Assembly (NCBI RefSeq): GCF_018987265.1
Contig: NZ_CP076853.1
Span: forward strand, 1,984,001-2,048,000
Direction of reading: 5' to 3'
From: Rhizobium sp. WYJ-E13
Lineage (GTDB): Bacteria; Pseudomonadota; Alphaproteobacteria; Rhizobiales; Rhizobiaceae
DNA: 64,000 nt
In this document: one piece after another, positions 17,820 through 30,032 of the stretch
Position numbering within the stretch: position 1 is the first letter of the stretch
How the letters are laid out: the number at the start of each line of letters is the position of its first letter
Made by a program: the position numbers and the translations under genes
Notes under the pieces: model-generated
Database searches by the model: none
What the model was told of the DNA's origin: nothing
The model's input: only the letters and a program-made list of their open reading frames with translations

Positions 17820-18500
17820 ATGTTCGAAAAACTACAGGGAATAGGTATTCCCGACAGCAAGATTGCCCGCGAGGTGACCGAGTTCATTCGCGATACCGAA
17901 AGCGATCTGCTCTTTCATCACTCCGCAAGGGTCTATTTATGGGGAGCCATAACGGGAAACCGCAATGGGATGATCTTCGATCCGGAACTGCTTTATACGG
18001 CAGCCATGTTCCACGACCTTGGATTGACCGAGCGCTATCACGACAGCCAAATCCGCTTCGAGATCGACAGCGCCAATGCCGCAAGAGAGTTCCTCCAGAG
18101 CCGCGGGTTCGCAGAACGCGAAATCGAGATCGTCTGGAACGCGGTCGCCCTTCATACCACGCCCGGCATACCGGAATTCATGCGTCCGGAGATTGCGCTT
18201 GTGCAGGCAGGCGCGGGAATGGACGTCGTCGGCCGTGGTTACGACGAATTCTCCGAGGTGCAGCGCGAGGCCGTCCTCGCCGCATTTCCGCGCGAGGACG
18301 ACTTTGCCAATGGCATCATCGACGCCTTCCATCAGGGTATGAAACATCGTCCCCAAAGCACGTTTGGGACGTTCAACGACGACGTCCTTGCTTTCAAGGA
18401 TCCGGAGTTTCAGCGGGTCGACATCTGCATGGCGATATTTACCTCCCGCTGGAACGCCGAGCCTTACCGGTGCTCAGATCAGTGCGACCATGCTCATTGA
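17820..18500 (+). CDS. HD-domain phosphohydrolase-like protein, copy 2
   Basis: 226 residues, paralogue of the preceding gene. Shared blocks include ELLYTAAMFHD, ALHTTPGIP and GMKHRP. The HD ligands are intact (FHHSARVY, MFHDLGLT, VALHTTPG). AAAGGAGG lies eight bases before ATG 17820, a strong ribosome site. Only 15 bases separate the two copies. Retention of the metal ligands in both suggests both are active, perhaps on different substrates (inference). Confidence 0.87.
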   Translation: MFEKLQGIGIPDSKIAREVTEFIRDTESDLLFHHSARVYLWGAITGNRNGMIFDPELLYTAAMFHDLGLTERYHDSQIRFEIDSANAAREFLQSRGFAEREIEIVWNAVALHTTPGIPEFMRPEIALVQAGAGMDVVGRGYDEFSEVQREAVLAAFPREDDFANGIIDAFHQGMKHRPQSTFGTFNDDVLAFKDPEFQRVDICMAIFTSRWNAEPYRCSDQCDHAH

Positions 18501-18602
18501 GAATAAGACGAATTATCATGTTGGGCGACATCTTCGCCTGCGCACTTGCAGATGCTGCCGCGGCCGGCGCCTGCCATATACAACAGTAGGAACAAGCTCA
18601 TC

Positions 18603-19322
18603 ATGATGACACGAACGTTTCTCGTCACTGGCGCGAGCAGAGGCATTGGAAGGGCGCTGTCACATCGCCTTGCCGAGGCCGGCCATCTGATTGTGGGGGT
18701 CGCACGGGGGAAGGATTCTAGCTTCCCTGGAGAACTGGCCTCTATCGATCTGAGAGACGATCGCGTGGCCGGCGAAGCTCTGGCCGACCTCACGAAGAAG
18801 TACTCCTTCGATGGCGTGGTGAACAATGTCGGAATGGCCAAGCTCCACCGTATCGGGAAGATCGACCTGGCCGACGTCGACGACATGCTCCGCCTGAATG
18901 TCCACTCAACAATCCAGGCGACTCAGGCCGTCCTACCAACTCTGATGGAAAAGAGATGGGGAAGGATCGTGAACGTGACGAGCCTGGTCACGACAGGCAC
19001 ACCGCTCAGGAGCGGCTATGCAGCCGCAAAGGCCGCGGTAAACAGTCTCACAAGAACCTGGGCAATGGAACTTGCCGAGACCGGCATCACCGTCAACGCG
19101 GTCGCACCCGGACCGACCGAGACCGAGATGTTCCGGCGCAATACGCCAGCCGACAGCGAGGCGGAGGCACGTTTTCTTTCGATGGTCCCTATGCGCCGCC
19201 TTGGAAAGCCGGAGGAAATCGCCGGTGCGATAGCCTTCCTCCTGTCAGAGGACGCATCCTATATCACCGGACAAATTCTGTTTGCGGATGGCGGCGGGTC
19301 CGTCGGACGAGCTTCGATCTGA
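18603..19322 (+). CDS. Short-chain dehydrogenase/reductase
   Basis: 239 residues of classical SDR length. The cofactor motif is TGASRGIGRAL. The catalytic Ser-Tyr-Lys are in VTSLVTTGTPLRSGYAAAKAA. The NNAG motif reads NNVG, a tolerated variant. The C-terminus GQILFADGGGS is standard. It resembles the FabG-like branch, without residues that fix the substrate. ATG 18603 or 18606 is the start. It is the last gene of the MocR-adjacent operon; a second adaptor-gene 3' repeat begins about 85 bases after its stop. Confidence 0.92.
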   Translation: MMTRTFLVTGASRGIGRALSHRLAEAGHLIVGVARGKDSSFPGELASIDLRDDRVAGEALADLTKKYSFDGVVNNVGMAKLHRIGKIDLADVDDMLRLNVHSTIQATQAVLPTLMEKRWGRIVNVTSLVTTGTPLRSGYAAAKAAVNSLTRTWAMELAETGITVNAVAPGPTETEMFRRNTPADSEAEARFLSMVPMRRLGKPEEIAGAIAFLLSEDASYITGQILFADGGGSVGRASI

Positions 19323-19406
19323 CGCTTCGGGGCGAACGGCCGTAGCGTGGGAGTGCAGCCGCTTCTCCCTCCAACCTCGCGCTCCGGAAACCGCCCCCCC
19401 AAAAAA

Positions 19407-19646
19407 ACAGGTCTGGGGGCGGCCGCCGCAAACCGCGCCACCGCCCCCATCCCCTGGCTCGTGTAGGTGGCCCCTCGCCCTACACCTCGCCTGCGGACCC
19501 CTCAGTTCGGCTCGCGGATCGCATCGTCCAGCCCGCGCAGCAGCGGATAGAGGAAGTAGGAGATCACCGTCCGTTGCCCCACCTTGATTTCGGTCGACAC
19601 GGTCATGCCCGGCAGCAGCCGAACCGGCACGTCCGAGGCGTTCAGC
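19407..19646 (-). repeat. Direct repeat: intact copy of the adaptor-gene 3' end and trailer
   Basis: This is the right-hand partner of the decayed copy at 12387-12620. It includes the last 48 codons of the HlyD-family gene and about 95 bases after its stop. The trailer contains a hairpin with arms GTGTAGG and CCTACAC (about 19462-19490, read on the minus strand), which may act as a terminator. The G-rich hairpin around 19391-19424 lies mostly outside the repeat. Confidence 0.8.
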
Positions 19647-20940
19647 CTTGTATCCGCAAGCAGGATGCGAGCCTTGAAGAAGGGTGCGGCCGGCTGGTTG
19701 GGCGTGGCGGTTTGTTCCGGCTGCTGGCCGGTCATGAACGTGTCCTGGCTGATGGTGCGCACCTCGCCGGAGGCCGTGCCGTATTTCTGGAAGGGATAGG
19801 CATCGAGCTTGATGCGGGCCTCCTTGCCGACGGCGATGCGGCCGATGTCGCGGGTGTTGATCGACACTTCCGCTTCGAGCGGCACGTTGATCGGCACCAG
19901 CGTGACGATCGGTTCGGCCTCGCGCACGACCGAGCCGATGGAGCGCTGGGCGAGATCGAGCACGACGGCATCGGCGGGTGCGGTCAGCGACACCATGTTG
20001 CGGCGCAGCTCCATCTTCTTCAGCTCTTCATCGGCCATGTCGCGCTGGCCGCGCAGCTCCACCAGCTGCTCCATGGCGGCGCGGCGGAAATCCTCGATGA
20101 AGGCCTGGCGGTCGGCCCTGAGCTTGGCATAGGCGTGTGCTGCCTCGTCACCCTTGCCGCGCACGGCGGTGAGATCGGATTCCACGTCGAGGCGGGCGTC
20201 GCGGGAGCCGAGCATGGTGATCAGCGAACCGCTCTGCTTGTCGTAGAGCCGCGTGCGCGCGCCCTCGATCTGCGAGAGCGTATCGCGCCGGTCGATGAGC
20301 ACGGCCTCCTGGTTCTTGGCTGCCGCGAGCGCCGCCGACTGGCCGGCGATCTGCTGCTCGAAATTCTGCAGCTGCGCCATGTAGAAGGCCCGCCGCTGGC
20401 CGAAGAGCTGCACCTGCAGCATCTCGTCGGGCGTCTTGCCGGCCATGGCGGTATAATCGTCGCCGGCAAGTTCCGCCTCGATGCGCTTCACCTGCGCGTC
20501 GAGTGCGGAGAATTTCGCCTGCTGCTGGTCGACATCGGCCTGGCTGAAGGTGGCGTCGAGGGTCGCCAGCGTCTGGCCGGCATGCACCACCTCGCCGGCC
20601 TTCACGTCGATCGTGCGGATGATCGAGGTTTCCAGCGGCTGGACGACGATGGTCGGCTGGGTGGTGACGAGCTTGCCGGGCGCAATCACCACCTCGTCGA
20701 TCTCGGAGACCGAGGCCCAGGTGATCGTGGCGGCAAGCAGCGCCGTCACGCAATAGAGCGTCATGCGCGCAACGCGCGGCGGCGCGCGTTCCTCCAGCTC
20801 GACGGCATCGGACTGGAATTCGGCAATGGCCGGCGGCAGCGGCGGGCGGGCGACGAGCTGCCTTCCCTTTTCCTGGCCCTTCCCCGGACCCTTATCGGAG
20901 GGAACCGGCATGTTTTCGTCGGATTTTCTGACATGCGCGT

Positions 20941-20944
<4 letters not shown>
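19502..20944 (-). CDS. Type I secretion periplasmic adaptor (HlyD/PrsE family)
   Basis: 480 residues. A cytoplasmic N-terminus and one membrane segment (MTLYCVTALLAATITWASV, about residues 61-79) are followed by a lipoyl half-motif, long coiled coil (about 130-310), and a beta-barrel end with the family signature VRLLPGMTVSTEIKVGQRTVISYFLYPL. It bridges the ABC transporter encoded just upstream to an outer-membrane TolC channel, which is not encoded here. Its start overlaps the ABC gene stop by four bases, so the two are translationally coupled. It is the last gene of the minus-strand cluster. Confidence 0.95.
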
Positions 20945-23085
<2,141 letters not shown>

Positions 23086-23127
23086 GGCCCACCCGAAACA
23101 ATACGAGACCGAGGCGATATTTGTTTA

Positions 23128-23436
23128 TCAGTTGAAGTTCGGCGAGGCGTTCGAAGTCCCGGCCTGCGTCGCCTGGATATCGGCGGCCGCGGCAGCCGAC
23201 ATGTCGCCGATGCGGCGAACGGCACCCGCCTCGACGAGCCCGCCGAGCGCCTTCTGCATGAGATCGACCGCATTGGCGAAGGCATCGACCGGCATGATGA
23301 TGCGCTGGCGGAAGATGGGCTTCGGATTGTTGTTGGCATCGCGGTCGGTGGCCGACAGCGACATCAGGTCGATGCGCACGATCGTGCCCGTGATGGTGAT
23401 TTCGCCGATGCCGTCTGCATAAAGTTCGCTGCTCAT
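23128..23436 (-). CDS. Small protein of the type I secretion cluster, unknown function
   Basis: 102 residues: a beta-rich N-terminal half (MSSELYADGIGEITITGTIVRIDLMSL) with a short segment FRQRIIMPVDAFANAVDLMQKAL, then an Ala-rich low-complexity tail. GAGGAGAGAAC gives a good ribosome site before ATG 23436. It sits 42 bases upstream of the ABC gene in the same orientation. No family recognised. The position suggests an accessory or chaperone-like factor of the exporter, but this is inference from neighbourhood. Confidence 0.75.
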   Translation of the reverse strand: MSSELYADGIGEITITGTIVRIDLMSLSATDRDANNNPKPIFRQRIIMPVDAFANAVDLMQKALGGLVEAGAVRRIGDMSAAAAADIQATQAGTSNASPNFN

Positions 23437-23469
23437 TGTTCTCTCCTCTGGTTGATAATCAGAACACCT

Positions 23470-24687
23470 TCACCTGTGGATATCATGCCTCCATGCCGGA
23501 AACGGATCTCGAAGGCCGACGGCCGTCAGCGGATCGAAACCCGTCTCCTCACCGGTGAGACAATCGTCGAGCGCAGCGCGGATCGCCGCCTCGTCGAAGC
23601 CGGAACCGATGAAAACCAGCTCCTGGCGACGATCGCCCCAGACGTCGTCCCAGTGCCGGTCCAGCAACTGGCGGAATTGCGGATGGCGCGGCCAGTGCGC
23701 CCGCGGCACCGACACCCACCAGAATCCTCTCGTATCGATGCGGCACTGCGTGCCGGCAATCGACAGCAGGCCGATCTCGTCCGGCCGGGTCGCCAGCCAG
23801 AAATGCCCTTTCGCCCTGATGATGCCGGGCAATGGCTGCTCGAGGACGCGGGCGAGCCGCGCGGGGTCGAAGGGCCGGCGGCTGCGGTAGACGAAGCTCG
23901 ATATGCCGTATTCCTCGGTCTCCGGCACATGGTCGCCCCAGCCGTAGAGCTCCTTGTGCCAGAGCGGATGGCGGGCGGCCTTCGCCTCGCTGAAGAGGCC
24001 GGTATCCATGATCGCCGAAAGCGGCACCTGACCGAAGACCGCATCGACGACGCGGGCATCCGGATTGAGCGCCGCAATGACCCGGCGGACCTCCGCAAGC
24101 ATCGCGGGCGCCACCTCGCCTGCCTTGTTGACGATGACGACATCGGAAAATTCGATCTGCTCGACGAGCAGTTCGACAAGCTTGCGCTCGTCGTCGCCGT
24201 CACGCCTCTCGCCGCGATCGGCCAGGAATTCACCGCTCCGGTAATCGGCCAGAAGATTGACCGCATCGACGACGCAGACCATCGTGTCGAGCCGCGCCAC
24301 ATCGCAGAGTGCTGACCCGTTCTCGTCGCGGAAGGAGAAGGTGGCTGCGACCGGCAGCGGCTCGGCAATGCCCGTGCCCTCGATCAGCAGGTAGTCGAAA
24401 CGGCCGGTAGCGGCCAGCCGCCGCACCTCGCTCAGGAGATCGTCGCGCAGCGTGCAACAGATGCATCCATTGGTGAGCTCCACCAGCGTCTCGTCCGTGC
24501 GCGAGAGGTCTGCACCCCCCTCGCGCACGAGATCCGCATCGATGTTGACCTCGCTCATATCGTTGACGATGACAGCAACCCGGCGACCCTCTCGATTACT
24601 CAGAACATGATTGAGAACGGTCGTCTTGCCGGCGCCGAGAAACCCGGCGAGGACGGTAACCGGCAATCTGTTGTCTGCACGCATCAT
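23470..24687 (-). CDS. CobW/COG0523-family GTPase (putative metal chaperone)
   Basis: About 405 residues (ATG 24699 would add four). Walker A is [17 protein letters not shown]. The metal-binding CxCC is in [12 protein letters not shown]. Other G motifs are [10 protein letters not shown] and VIVNKAGEV. The C-terminal CobW_C domain is present ([24 protein letters not shown]). This subgroup (ZigA/YeiR-like) delivers zinc or another metal using GTP. It is unusual to find it between a giant secreted protein gene and its exporter. No Zur box was recognised upstream. A role in metal supply to the neighbouring exported protein is speculation. Confidence 0.9.
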   Translation of the reverse strand: MMRADNRLPVTVLAGFLGAGKTTVLNHVLSNREGRRVAVIVNDMSEVNIDADLVREGGADLSRTDETLVELTNGCICCTLRDDLLSEVRRLAATGRFDYLLIEGTGIAEPLPVAATFSFRDENGSALCDVARLDTMVCVVDAVNLLADYRSGEFLADRGERRDGDDERKLVELLVEQIEFSDVVIVNKAGEVAPAMLAEVRRVIAALNPDARVVDAVFGQVPLSAIMDTGLFSEAKAARHPLWHKELYGWGDHVPETEEYGISSFVYRSRRPFDPARLARVLEQPLPGIIRAKGHFWLATRPDEIGLLSIAGTQCRIDTRGFWWVSVPRAHWPRHPQFRQLLDRHWDDVWGDRRQELVFIGSGFDEAAIRAALDDCLTGEETGFDPLTAVGLRDPFPAWRHDIHR

Positions 24688-24752
24688 CGATATCGTCATC
24701 CTTTCCGGATGCCCTGTTTTCCAGGTGCTTGGGCCTCACATGTCAGCGGTGT

Positions 24753-27700
24753 TTACGCCGCAAGCTGCGGTCTGAACGCCACGTCCACATAGTAGTTCGT
24801 GCTGTTGTAGCTGGCGCTCGGGAACAGCCCGCCCGCCCCATAGGCATAGACGCCGTTATTGCCTGATGGCGCCTTGAGATCGCCATTCGTCACATCGGCG
24901 CTGAAGTAATTGCCGGTCGCCGAATAGTTGCCATTGGTCGAATAGGAGACGACGTAGGTCGTATCCGCCGAGATCGCCACCTGCTGGGTGAGCGCGGCGG
25001 TCTGCCAGCCGCTCGCCGTTTCGTTGTTGAAGGTGACGCTGCCGAGAAGCGTGCCCGAGGCGGTCCAGAGATAGCCGTTGTGCGGGCCTGTATTGTCGGC
25101 ACCCTTGTAGAAGCGGATGGCGGTGATCCAGCCTGCCGTATCGGCCTGGAATTTCATGCCGAGATTGACCTGCTGGTTGTCGTTGGTGTTGACGATGGCA
25201 GGCGTCGCATTGGCGGCAAAGAGGGTCTGGTCGGCGCTCTGATTGTTGACGGCAAGCGAGACGCCGGCCGTTGCCGTGCCGCCCTGCCCGTCGGCGATGG
25301 AATAGCTGAAGCTCGCCGGCCCGGAATATCCCGATGTCGGGGTAAACGTGATGGTCTGCGCCTGGCTGTCGAAGGAAACCGAGCCGTTGACCGCGCCGCT
25401 GACACCGGTGATGGAGATGGCATCGCCATCGGCATCGCTGTCATTGGCAATGAGCGCCGACGCCTGGATCGTGATCGGCACGCCCTTATTCGTCGAGAAG
25501 CCGTCGTCATTGGCCGCGACCGGAGCGACATTCTGCTTTGCCTGATAGACCACGTCGACCCAGTAGTTGGTCGCATTGTAGGAAGCCGTCGGGAACAGGC
25601 TGCCCGAGCCGTAGGCATAGACACCGTTGCCGCCGCTCGAAGCACTCGACGGCGCCGTCAGCGAGCCGCTCGTATGGTCCGTGGTGAAATAATTCGCCGT
25701 GGCCGAATAGAAGCCGTTGGAATGGTAGCTCGCCACATAGGTGACGCCGGCCGAAACGGTGATCGGCTGCGCGAAGGTCACCGTCTGCCAGCCGCTTCCC
25801 GTCTCGGCGGTGAAGGTCGCCTGCGCCAGCAGCTGGCCGCTCGCGGTCCAGAGCGAGCCGACATGCGTGCCGGTATCCTGCGCGCTCTTGTAATAGCGCA
25901 GGCCGGTGATCTCGCCGCGGGCGGACGCGATGAACTTGACGCCGAGCTCGACGGACGAATTGTCGGCGGCCGCACCCGCCGGCGCGTCGGAGACGGCAAA
26001 CAGGCCGGAACCATCAGGCTGCGCGCCGACATTGAGGCTGACGGTCGCAGACGCCGTGCCGCCCTGCCCGTCCGAGATCGAATAGGAGAAGCTTGCCGCA
26101 CCCGTATAACCCGTCGTCGGCGTGAAAGTGACGGTATTGGTCTGGCTGTTGAACGTCACCGTTCCGTTGACCGCGCCATTGGCGCCGGTGATGCTGAGCG
26201 GATCGCCATCGGCATCGGTATCGTTTGCCAGCAGGCTGGCTGCGGCAATCGACAGCGCCGTGTTGGCATAGGTCGTATAGCCGTTGTCGTTGGCGGCGAC
26301 CGGCACCATGTTGCCCGTCGACTGGTTGTAGACGACATCGACCCAGTAATTGGTCGACTGGTAGCTCGATGTCGGGAAGGTCGAGCCCGATCCGACCGCG
26401 TAGACACCGTTGCTGCCGGCCAGCGCCGTCAGCGAGCCGTTGGTATGGGCTGTGGTAAAGTAGTTCGCCGTCGCCACATAGCTGCCGGTCGTGTGGTAGG
26501 AGGCGACATAGGTCGCACCCGCCGTGATCTGCAGCGGCGTGGAGAAGGTCGCCGTCTGCCAGCCCGAAAGCGACTCGTTGGTGAAGGTGACCGTGGCGAT
26601 CAGCGTGCCGTCTGCCTTCCAGAGGGAACCGGTATGCACGCTCGTATCGCCGGCGGCCTTGTAGAAGCGGATGCCCGATATCGTGCCGCTTGACGAAGCG
26701 ACGAACTTCATGCCGAGTTCCATCGCCGTATTGTCGTTGAAGCTGCCGCCGGTCGGCCCCTCGCTGCCCGTAAATACCGTCTCGCCGGCCGGTCCTGCCT
26801 GGACCGTGAGGCTGACATTGCCTTGATCCGTACCGCCGCGGCCGTCCGACAGCGTATAGGTGAAGCTTGCCGGCCCGGTGTAATTGTTGGCCGGCGTGAA
26901 GATGACGGTTCCGGCCTGCTTGTCGAGGGTGACCGTGCCGTTCAGCGCGTTGCCGACGGCGGTGATGGTGAGCGCATCGCCATTGGCATCGGTATCGTTT
27001 GCCACGAGCGCGGCGATCGAAATGACAAGCGTTCCGTTATGGCCGGTGACCAGCCCGCTGTCGTCGGTCGCGACCGGCGTGCTGTTGGGGCCGGCATCGA
27101 AGACCACATCCACCCAGTAGTTGGCGCCGCCGGAGCTCTGGCCGGGGAACGTGCTGGTGCCGCTGTAGGCGAACACGCCGCCGCCATCGACCACCTTCAG
27201 CAGGCCGCTGGTATAGGGGCTGCTGAAATAATTGTCGGTGACGGAGTAGTAGCCGTTGCCGTGATAGGAGGCCACATAGGTCGTGCCGGCCTGAATCTGG
27301 ATCGGACTGGAGAACATCACCGTCTGCCAGCCGGAGAGCGATTCCCCCGTCGATACGCCGGTCGCCAGCAGCGTTCCGTCGCTCGCCCAGAGGCTGACGA
27401 CATGTTCGCCGATATTGTAAAAGCCCTTGTAGAAGCGGATGCCTTGCACCGAGCCCGCCGTCGTCGCCTGGAAGCGCAGGCCGAGCTCGACCGAGTCACG
27501 ATCGATCGCCACCTCGGTTGCCGGCTTTTCCGCCAGCGTCCACAGGCCCTGCGTGCTGGGCAGCGTAACGGTGACCTGCTTGCCTGCCGAAGGCGTCTCC
27601 AGATTGACGCTGTCGTCGGCGGCGCGCGACATGATCGTATAGGTGCCGCTTGCCTGGACGACCCAGTTATAGCTCCAGTTCTCGCGGCCGGTCGCCTTGA

Positions 27701-30032
27701 ACCAGTGCTGGCCGCCATCGGTGGAGACCTCGACGCCGGCGATGATGCCGCCGCCGAAATCCTGCGCCGTGCCCGTGATCGTCACGTGTTGCCCTTCGAG
27801 GAAGGAGGCACCCACGATGGGCGTTGATATCGACGAGGTGGGCTTCAAGAGGTCGGTCGATTGGGTGGCGAGGATCAGGCTCGCATCCAGCGTCGTCGGC
27901 TGGATGCCCATATCCGCGAACATGTTGACCATCGCCTGCTGCACATTGCGATCGGTCGATGTCGTCGGACCCTGGTGATTGTCGCTCAGGCCCCAGGACC
28001 AGAAGACGGTGCCGGCGCCGAAGACCAGTGCGCCGCTTGCCGCCCGGTACATGGTGAGGCTGTGGGTGGCGACGGCATCGCCGATCGTCTGGCCGTAATC
28101 GCGCAGATACGTATTGACCGCGACCGACGAGAGCGACAGGTTGATCAGTCCAGCCGGACGGAACCCGTTCTCGACATCGGAATCCCATTCGTAGCCGAGC
28201 AGGTTCTGCGTGAGATTGTAGGTATCGCCTTCATTCAGCTCCGAGACCTCGGTGTTGCGCCAGAAGCGCAGGTTCGAATAGTCATAGGGGATGGAGATCG
28301 TATCCTGGCGGTAGCTGTCCACCTGGAACATCGTGCCCGTCAGCGAATTCTCCGGCTCCTGCCCCGGATCGGCATAACGCGGATCGCGCCAGGTGCCGGT
28401 GCCGACACTGCTCGGATCCGTGCTCGAGCCCCAGGTCTCCTTGTAGCAGACCATGGTGCGATAGGTCTGGCCGCTGCCGTCGATGCTGCTTTCCCAGCGA
28501 ACCTTCCAGTAGCACTCGTTGCCGCTCCAGAAGGCGAGGTTGACACCGGAATCGCGTGCGGCCTCGACATTGGCGCGCTGCTCGGCAGACCAGTATTCGT
28601 CGTGGCCGACCGAGAGATAGGCCTGATGGTTGAGCAGCAGGCTGCCGCTGCGCGTCGCATCGACGCCCGAGATGTAGGATACATCGTAGCCGTTCTGCTC
28701 CAGCCATGAGATGGCGGAGGATTCGACGCCGAAGATGAAATCATGCGAACCGCCGGACGGGCTCGTATTGGTGATGATCGGCCTGTTGTAGCTGACGGCC
28801 GAGGCGCGGCCGATCGCGGTCAGCCCGCAGCTGCAGTTCGGCGGCAGGTAGCCGATCATGTCGGCCGGATCGACGGGCACTTCGCCGTAATAGAGGCTGG
28901 CGCCGCCCCAGGCATTATAGGCCTGCCATGTCGTATCCGACGTCTGGAAGACGATATCGCTGGTCGAGGCATCGTCGCGCACGACGAAGGGGATGATGCC
29001 GGCATCCTCGGTGCCATCCTCGCGCACCAGCTTGGCGAAGTAGACGCCGGAGACGGCATCGGCAGGGATCTGCCAGCTGGCGGAAACCGACCAGTTGCCG
29101 CAGTCGATGAGGCCGAGCGACATGTCGACGATCGGATGCGGCTGGATCTGCGCCGTGGTCAGCGATTTCTCGATCGAGTCCACCTTGCGCGCGCCCATAC
29201 CGCCATAATAGCCCATGCGGTAGATATCGATGCGGTAATGGGTGGAATCCGTGGCGATCTTGAAATCGACCGTCTGGCCGATATTGGTGCTGATCTCGGT
29301 GGCGAAGCCCTGGATGGTGCCGTTGCCGTCGCCCTCCAGCCCCCATTCGCTGATGGGGTTGCCCTGCTTCATGTTCTCGAGCGCGATCTTGTTGGGACCA
29401 GCCGCAGCCGCAGCCGCCGCAGGCGCTGCAAGCGTCGCCGTGGCCACGGGGGTCTCGGCGGAAACGCTCTCGCTCGGCTGCAGCGAGATGGAGGCGATCG
29501 AGGTCTGAAAGAGTAACGACTGTGTGCCGGAACCGGCGGCAGGATCGGTCGCAGACGTGGTCGTGCTTGCGGTGCCGGCATCGGTGCTGACGCCTGTCAG
29601 CGTGGGCGCCGCAGGCAGCGTCGCCGCCTCCTGGTACGGGTCCGGGCCGAGCACGGTACGCTCGGTGGACGTGGTCGTCGTCTGCTGCGCCGGCAGGATC
29701 GACGCCGTCTTGGTGGATGTGTCCGGCGCGCCGCCATCGCCCGCGGGCGCTGACATCGCCGTCGGCGACAGGGAGGCGGTCTGCACGCCGCCGAAGGAGA
29801 TCGCTGCGGCAGGCTGCATCATATTGCCTGCGAAGGAGGACGGGACGGCGCCACCGCCCGGATCGGTAAGGCTGCCCTGATTGGCAAAGCTTAGGGAACC
29901 CTCGGTACTCGTGGAAGACACAACCGTCGCGGTTCCCAGCACTGCGCTCCAGGCCGAGGGTGCACGACTGATACTCAACGCCCCACCAAATGTACTCAGG
30001 CACTCAAGACTACTAACGCGAATTTTCCGCAT
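24753..30032 (-). CDS. Giant DUF4082 / cadherin-like repeat protein with DMFase-like domain
   Basis: About 1759 residues from ATG 30032 (AAAGGGGA upstream). The first 230 residues are Ser/Thr/Ala-rich. Residues about 240-760 resemble the N,N-dimethylformamidase beta-subunit C-terminal domain (YRIDIYRMGYYGGMGARK, AYNAWGGASLYYG, VGHDEYWS). An Ig-like segment follows (SSISTPIVGASFLEGQ). Then four DUF4082 units (each with GIRFYK and TTYVASYHGNGYYS-like motifs and ending NYWVDVVF) alternate with three cadherin-like domains carrying NDTDANGD-type calcium motifs. No RTX nonapeptide repeats and no classical signal peptide were seen. It is probably the exporter's surface or secreted substrate, possibly carbohydrate-binding. 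Confidence 0.88.
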   Translation of the reverse strand: MRKIRVSSLECLSTFGGALSISRAPSAWSAVLGTATVVSSTSTEGSLSFANQGSLTDPGGGAVPSSFAGNMMQPAAAISFGGVQTASLSPTAMSAPAGDGGAPDTSTKTASILPAQQTTTTSTERTVLGPDPYQEAATLPAAPTLTGVSTDAGTASTTTSATDPAAGSGTQSLLFQTSIASISLQPSESVSAETPVATATLAAPAAAAAAAGPNKIALENMKQGNPISEWGLEGDGNGTIQGFATEISTNIGQTVDFKIATDSTHYRIDIYRMGYYGGMGARKVDSIEKSLTTAQIQPHPIVDMSLGLIDCGNWSVSASWQIPADAVSGVYFAKLVREDGTEDAGIIPFVVRDDASTSDIVFQTSDTTWQAYNAWGGASLYYGEVPVDPADMIGYLPPNCSCGLTAIGRASAVSYNRPIITNTSPSGGSHDFIFGVESSAISWLEQNGYDVSYISGVDATRSGSLLLNHQAYLSVGHDEYWSAEQRANVEAARDSGVNLAFWSGNECYWKVRWESSIDGSGQTYRTMVCYKETWGSSTDPSSVGTGTWRDPRYADPGQEPENSLTGTMFQVDSYRQDTISIPYDYSNLRFWRNTEVSELNEGDTYNLTQNLLGYEWDSDVENGFRPAGLINLSLSSVAVNTYLRDYGQTIGDAVATHSLTMYRAASGALVFGAGTVFWSWGLSDNHQGPTTSTDRNVQQAMVNMFADMGIQPTTLDASLILATQSTDLLKPTSSISTPIVGASFLEGQHVTITGTAQDFGGGIIAGVEVSTDGGQHWFKATGRENWSYNWVVQASGTYTIMSRAADDSVNLETPSAGKQVTVTLPSTQGLWTLAEKPATEVAIDRDSVELGLRFQATTAGSVQGIRFYKGFYNIGEHVVSLWASDGTLLATGVSTGESLSGWQTVMFSSPIQIQAGTTYVASYHGNGYYSVTDNYFSSPYTSGLLKVVDGGGVFAYSGTSTFPGQSSGGANYWVDVVFDAGPNSTPVATDDSGLVTGHNGTLVISIAALVANDTDANGDALTITAVGNALNGTVTLDKQAGTVIFTPANNYTGPASFTYTLSDGRGGTDQGNVSLTVQAGPAGETVFTGSEGPTGGSFNDNTAMELGMKFVASSSGTISGIRFYKAAGDTSVHTGSLWKADGTLIATVTFTNESLSGWQTATFSTPLQITAGATYVASYHTTGSYVATANYFTTAHTNGSLTALAGSNGVYAVGSGSTFPTSSYQSTNYWVDVVYNQSTGNMVPVAANDNGYTTYANTALSIAAASLLANDTDADGDPLSITGANGAVNGTVTFNSQTNTVTFTPTTGYTGAASFSYSISDGQGGTASATVSLNVGAQPDGSGLFAVSDAPAGAAADNSSVELGVKFIASARGEITGLRYYKSAQDTGTHVGSLWTASGQLLAQATFTAETGSGWQTVTFAQPITVSAGVTYVASYHSNGFYSATANYFTTDHTSGSLTAPSSASSGGNGVYAYGSGSLFPTASYNATNYWVDVVYQAKQNVAPVAANDDGFSTNKGVPITIQASALIANDSDADGDAISITGVSGAVNGSVSFDSQAQTITFTPTSGYSGPASFSYSIADGQGGTATAGVSLAVNNQSADQTLFAANATPAIVNTNDNQQVNLGMKFQADTAGWITAIRFYKGADNTGPHNGYLWTASGTLLGSVTFNNETASGWQTAALTQQVAISADTTYVVSYSTNGNYSATGNYFSADVTNGDLKAPSGNNGVYAYGAGGLFPSASYNSTNYYVDVAFRPQLAA

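Noticed and set aside
24753..30032. RTX calcium repeats in the giant protein
   Set aside because: No GGxGxDxUx nonapeptide arrays were found; the acidic motifs are the NDTDANGD type of cadherin-like domains.
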